A DNA stretch of 13,583 bases, taken from positions 1-13,583 of the forward strand of contig PBWO01000047.1 in assembly GCA_002727275.1 (NCBI GenBank). Direction: 5' to 3'. Below the pieces are notes generated by a model. The model saw only the letters and a list, made by a program, of their open reading frames with translations, did no database searches and was not told where the DNA came from. The DNA is from Methanobacteriota archaeon. GTDB taxonomy: Archaea; Thermoplasmatota; Poseidoniia; Poseidoniales; Thalassarchaeaceae. Position numbers and translations under genes: made by a program. This document shows positions 12,783 to 13,583 of this stretch, one piece after another (within the stretch, counting starts at the first letter, position 1; every line of letters starts with the position of its first letter).

Positions 12783-13583
12783 CTATTCGGCCTTCCAGCG
12801 TAGTAAAGCGATGGCTCCGCCCATGCCAATCAATTGCTGTCCGGAGTCATGATCCACGGAGGCTTGAATCACCTTGCCGCCCGAAGTCTCGACTGAATTT
12901 GAAATGGCATTCCAGCTTGCCATGGAAGATTCCTCTCCACCTCTGAGCATCGAGGCTTCAATTACCAATGTCTCAATCGCCCCCTGCTCGGCGGCAGCCT
13001 CAATGGATGCAGAGCCATAGGCGACTGCTCCATTGGTGGAAATTCGCTTCAGGCCCTCTTCGATTGCTCGTACTTGTTGGACAAGTGCATGCTCACCCAA
13101 TAGGGAATCTGCCAGCCCTTCTGCAAGTACTTCATTGGCAGCAGCCCTACCTCCAATAGAAGTCGCAGCATTGAACATCTGATTCTGCGCACCAAGACTA
13201 CGCAAGTGCTTCTCTAACTGCTCGCGTGCCAATCCAGGCCCACACAGCACAACAGGCATCTGATCAGGGAAGACCAATCGGACTTCCTTGGCTACCTGCT
13301 CGAAGAAGTCCTTGCGTACGTTGGTCGAGTTGTCGGCCCTCTTGCCTCCGCCTCGCATACTGAACTGTGAGACATCGCGAATACCGTGGGCTGCGACCTC
13401 GAATACGAGAATTTCGTCGGATTCTACGACTAGCAACCCACACTTGGGGCGGCGACCCGCAGAAAGAGCCTCCTTGAGCAGGGATTTGTCGGCCCTCGAT
13501 AGGCCACCCTCACGAGTCAACTCTATCTCGGAGCCAGGACTGATGACGTGAGTGTGGTGGCTGCCGATGTCAATCTTAGCCTC
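12783..13583 (-). CDS. pelA: Pelota (Dom34), mRNA surveillance and ribosome rescue, N-terminus off window
   Basis: The last 266 residues of archaeal pelota, the eRF1-like factor that enters the empty A site of stalled ribosomes together with aEF1-alpha/ABCE1. The frame is open to the window edge and begins IDIGSHHTHVISPGSEIEL, the family's G-x-Y/H-H-T strand that closes the N-terminal domain. The central eRF1-2-like domain contains CGLLVVESDEILVFEV, the Arg/Gly-rich SMRGGGKRADNST and VVLCGPGLAREQLEKHL. No GGQ motif is present, as expected for pelota. The C-terminal eRF1-3-like domain ends GQQLIGMGGAIALLRWKAE, matching the conserved L-x-x-LGGIAAILR ending. The true start lies beyond 13583. It may be first of a loose minus-strand run with the PfkB-like gene and nfo. 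Confidence 0.92.
   Translation of the reverse strand, partial: EAKIDIGSHHTHVISPGSEIELTREGGLSRADKSLLKEALSAGRRPKCGLLVVESDEILVFEVAAHGIRDVSQFSMRGGGKRADNSTNVRKDFFEQVAKEVRLVFPDQMPVVLCGPGLAREQLEKHLRSLGAQNQMFNAATSIGGRAAANEVLAEGLADSLLGEHALVQQVRAIEEGLKRISTNGAVAYGSASIEAAAEQGAIETLVIEASMLRGGEESSMASWNAISNSVETSGGKVIQASVDHDSGQQLIGMGGAIALLRWKAE

Noticed and set aside
1..13583. CRISPR arrays, insertion sequences, integrases, phage genes or tandem repeats.
   Set aside because: No regularly spaced direct repeats, terminal inverted repeats or transposase-like products were seen by eye on either strand.

Overview
The window reads as a chromosomal segment of a euryarchaeon. The archaeal signature genes are A-type ATP synthase subunits H and I, a geranylgeranyl reductase beside an isoprenyl diphosphate synthase, a two-gene RPA locus, archaeal-type endonuclease IV and pelota. 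The mid-range base composition, acidic proteins, tight packing and admixed bacterial-looking genes suggest a marine Thermoplasmatota lineage such as Marine Group II (Ca. Poseidoniales). That placement is an inference from gene content; no rRNA is present. I see no transposase, CRISPR array, integrase or phage gene.

Layout, left to right. (1) 1-1367, minus: ATP synthase subunit H then subunit I (C-terminus off the left edge). (2) 1491-2210, plus: a UbiE/MenG-like methyltransferase, converging on (3) 2193-4285, minus: isoprenyl diphosphate synthase followed by geranylgeranyl reductase. (4) 4381-6482, plus: a degenerate hydroxymethylbilane-synthase-like protein, a small unknown protein in the same frame after a TAG, and a protein with three SAP-like repeats. 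(5) 6484-9113, minus: RPA large subunit then an RPA-associated OB/winged-helix protein. (6) 9350-10758, plus: MogA then RNase PH, both bacterial in type. (7) 10759-13583, minus: pelota (N-terminus off the right edge), a PfkB-fold protein that has lost its catalytic motif, endonuclease IV with an SSB-like acidic tail, and tRNA-Phe(GAA).

How the genes fit together. Blocks 2 and 3 together cover prenyl chain synthesis, chain saturation and a quinone-type ring methylation, so they may serve membrane lipids, a quinone, or both. Block 5 is single-stranded DNA binding, and block 7 adds base-excision repair and ribosome rescue. Block 6 pairs molybdenum-cofactor synthesis with tRNA 3'-end processing, an odd pairing that may reflect joint acquisition.

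Two layouts recur. All three convergent junctions have essentially no spacer (18 bp overlap, 1 bp gap, 0 bp gap). Several starts have a GGAGGTGA-like ribosome-binding site at a fixed short spacing, while others appear leaderless with a TATA-like box about 25-30 bases before the start codon. The most unusual items are the SSB-like tip on endonuclease IV, two pseudoenzyme-like proteins (PfkB and hydroxymethylbilane synthase folds), and the in-frame TAG between two continuous open stretches.
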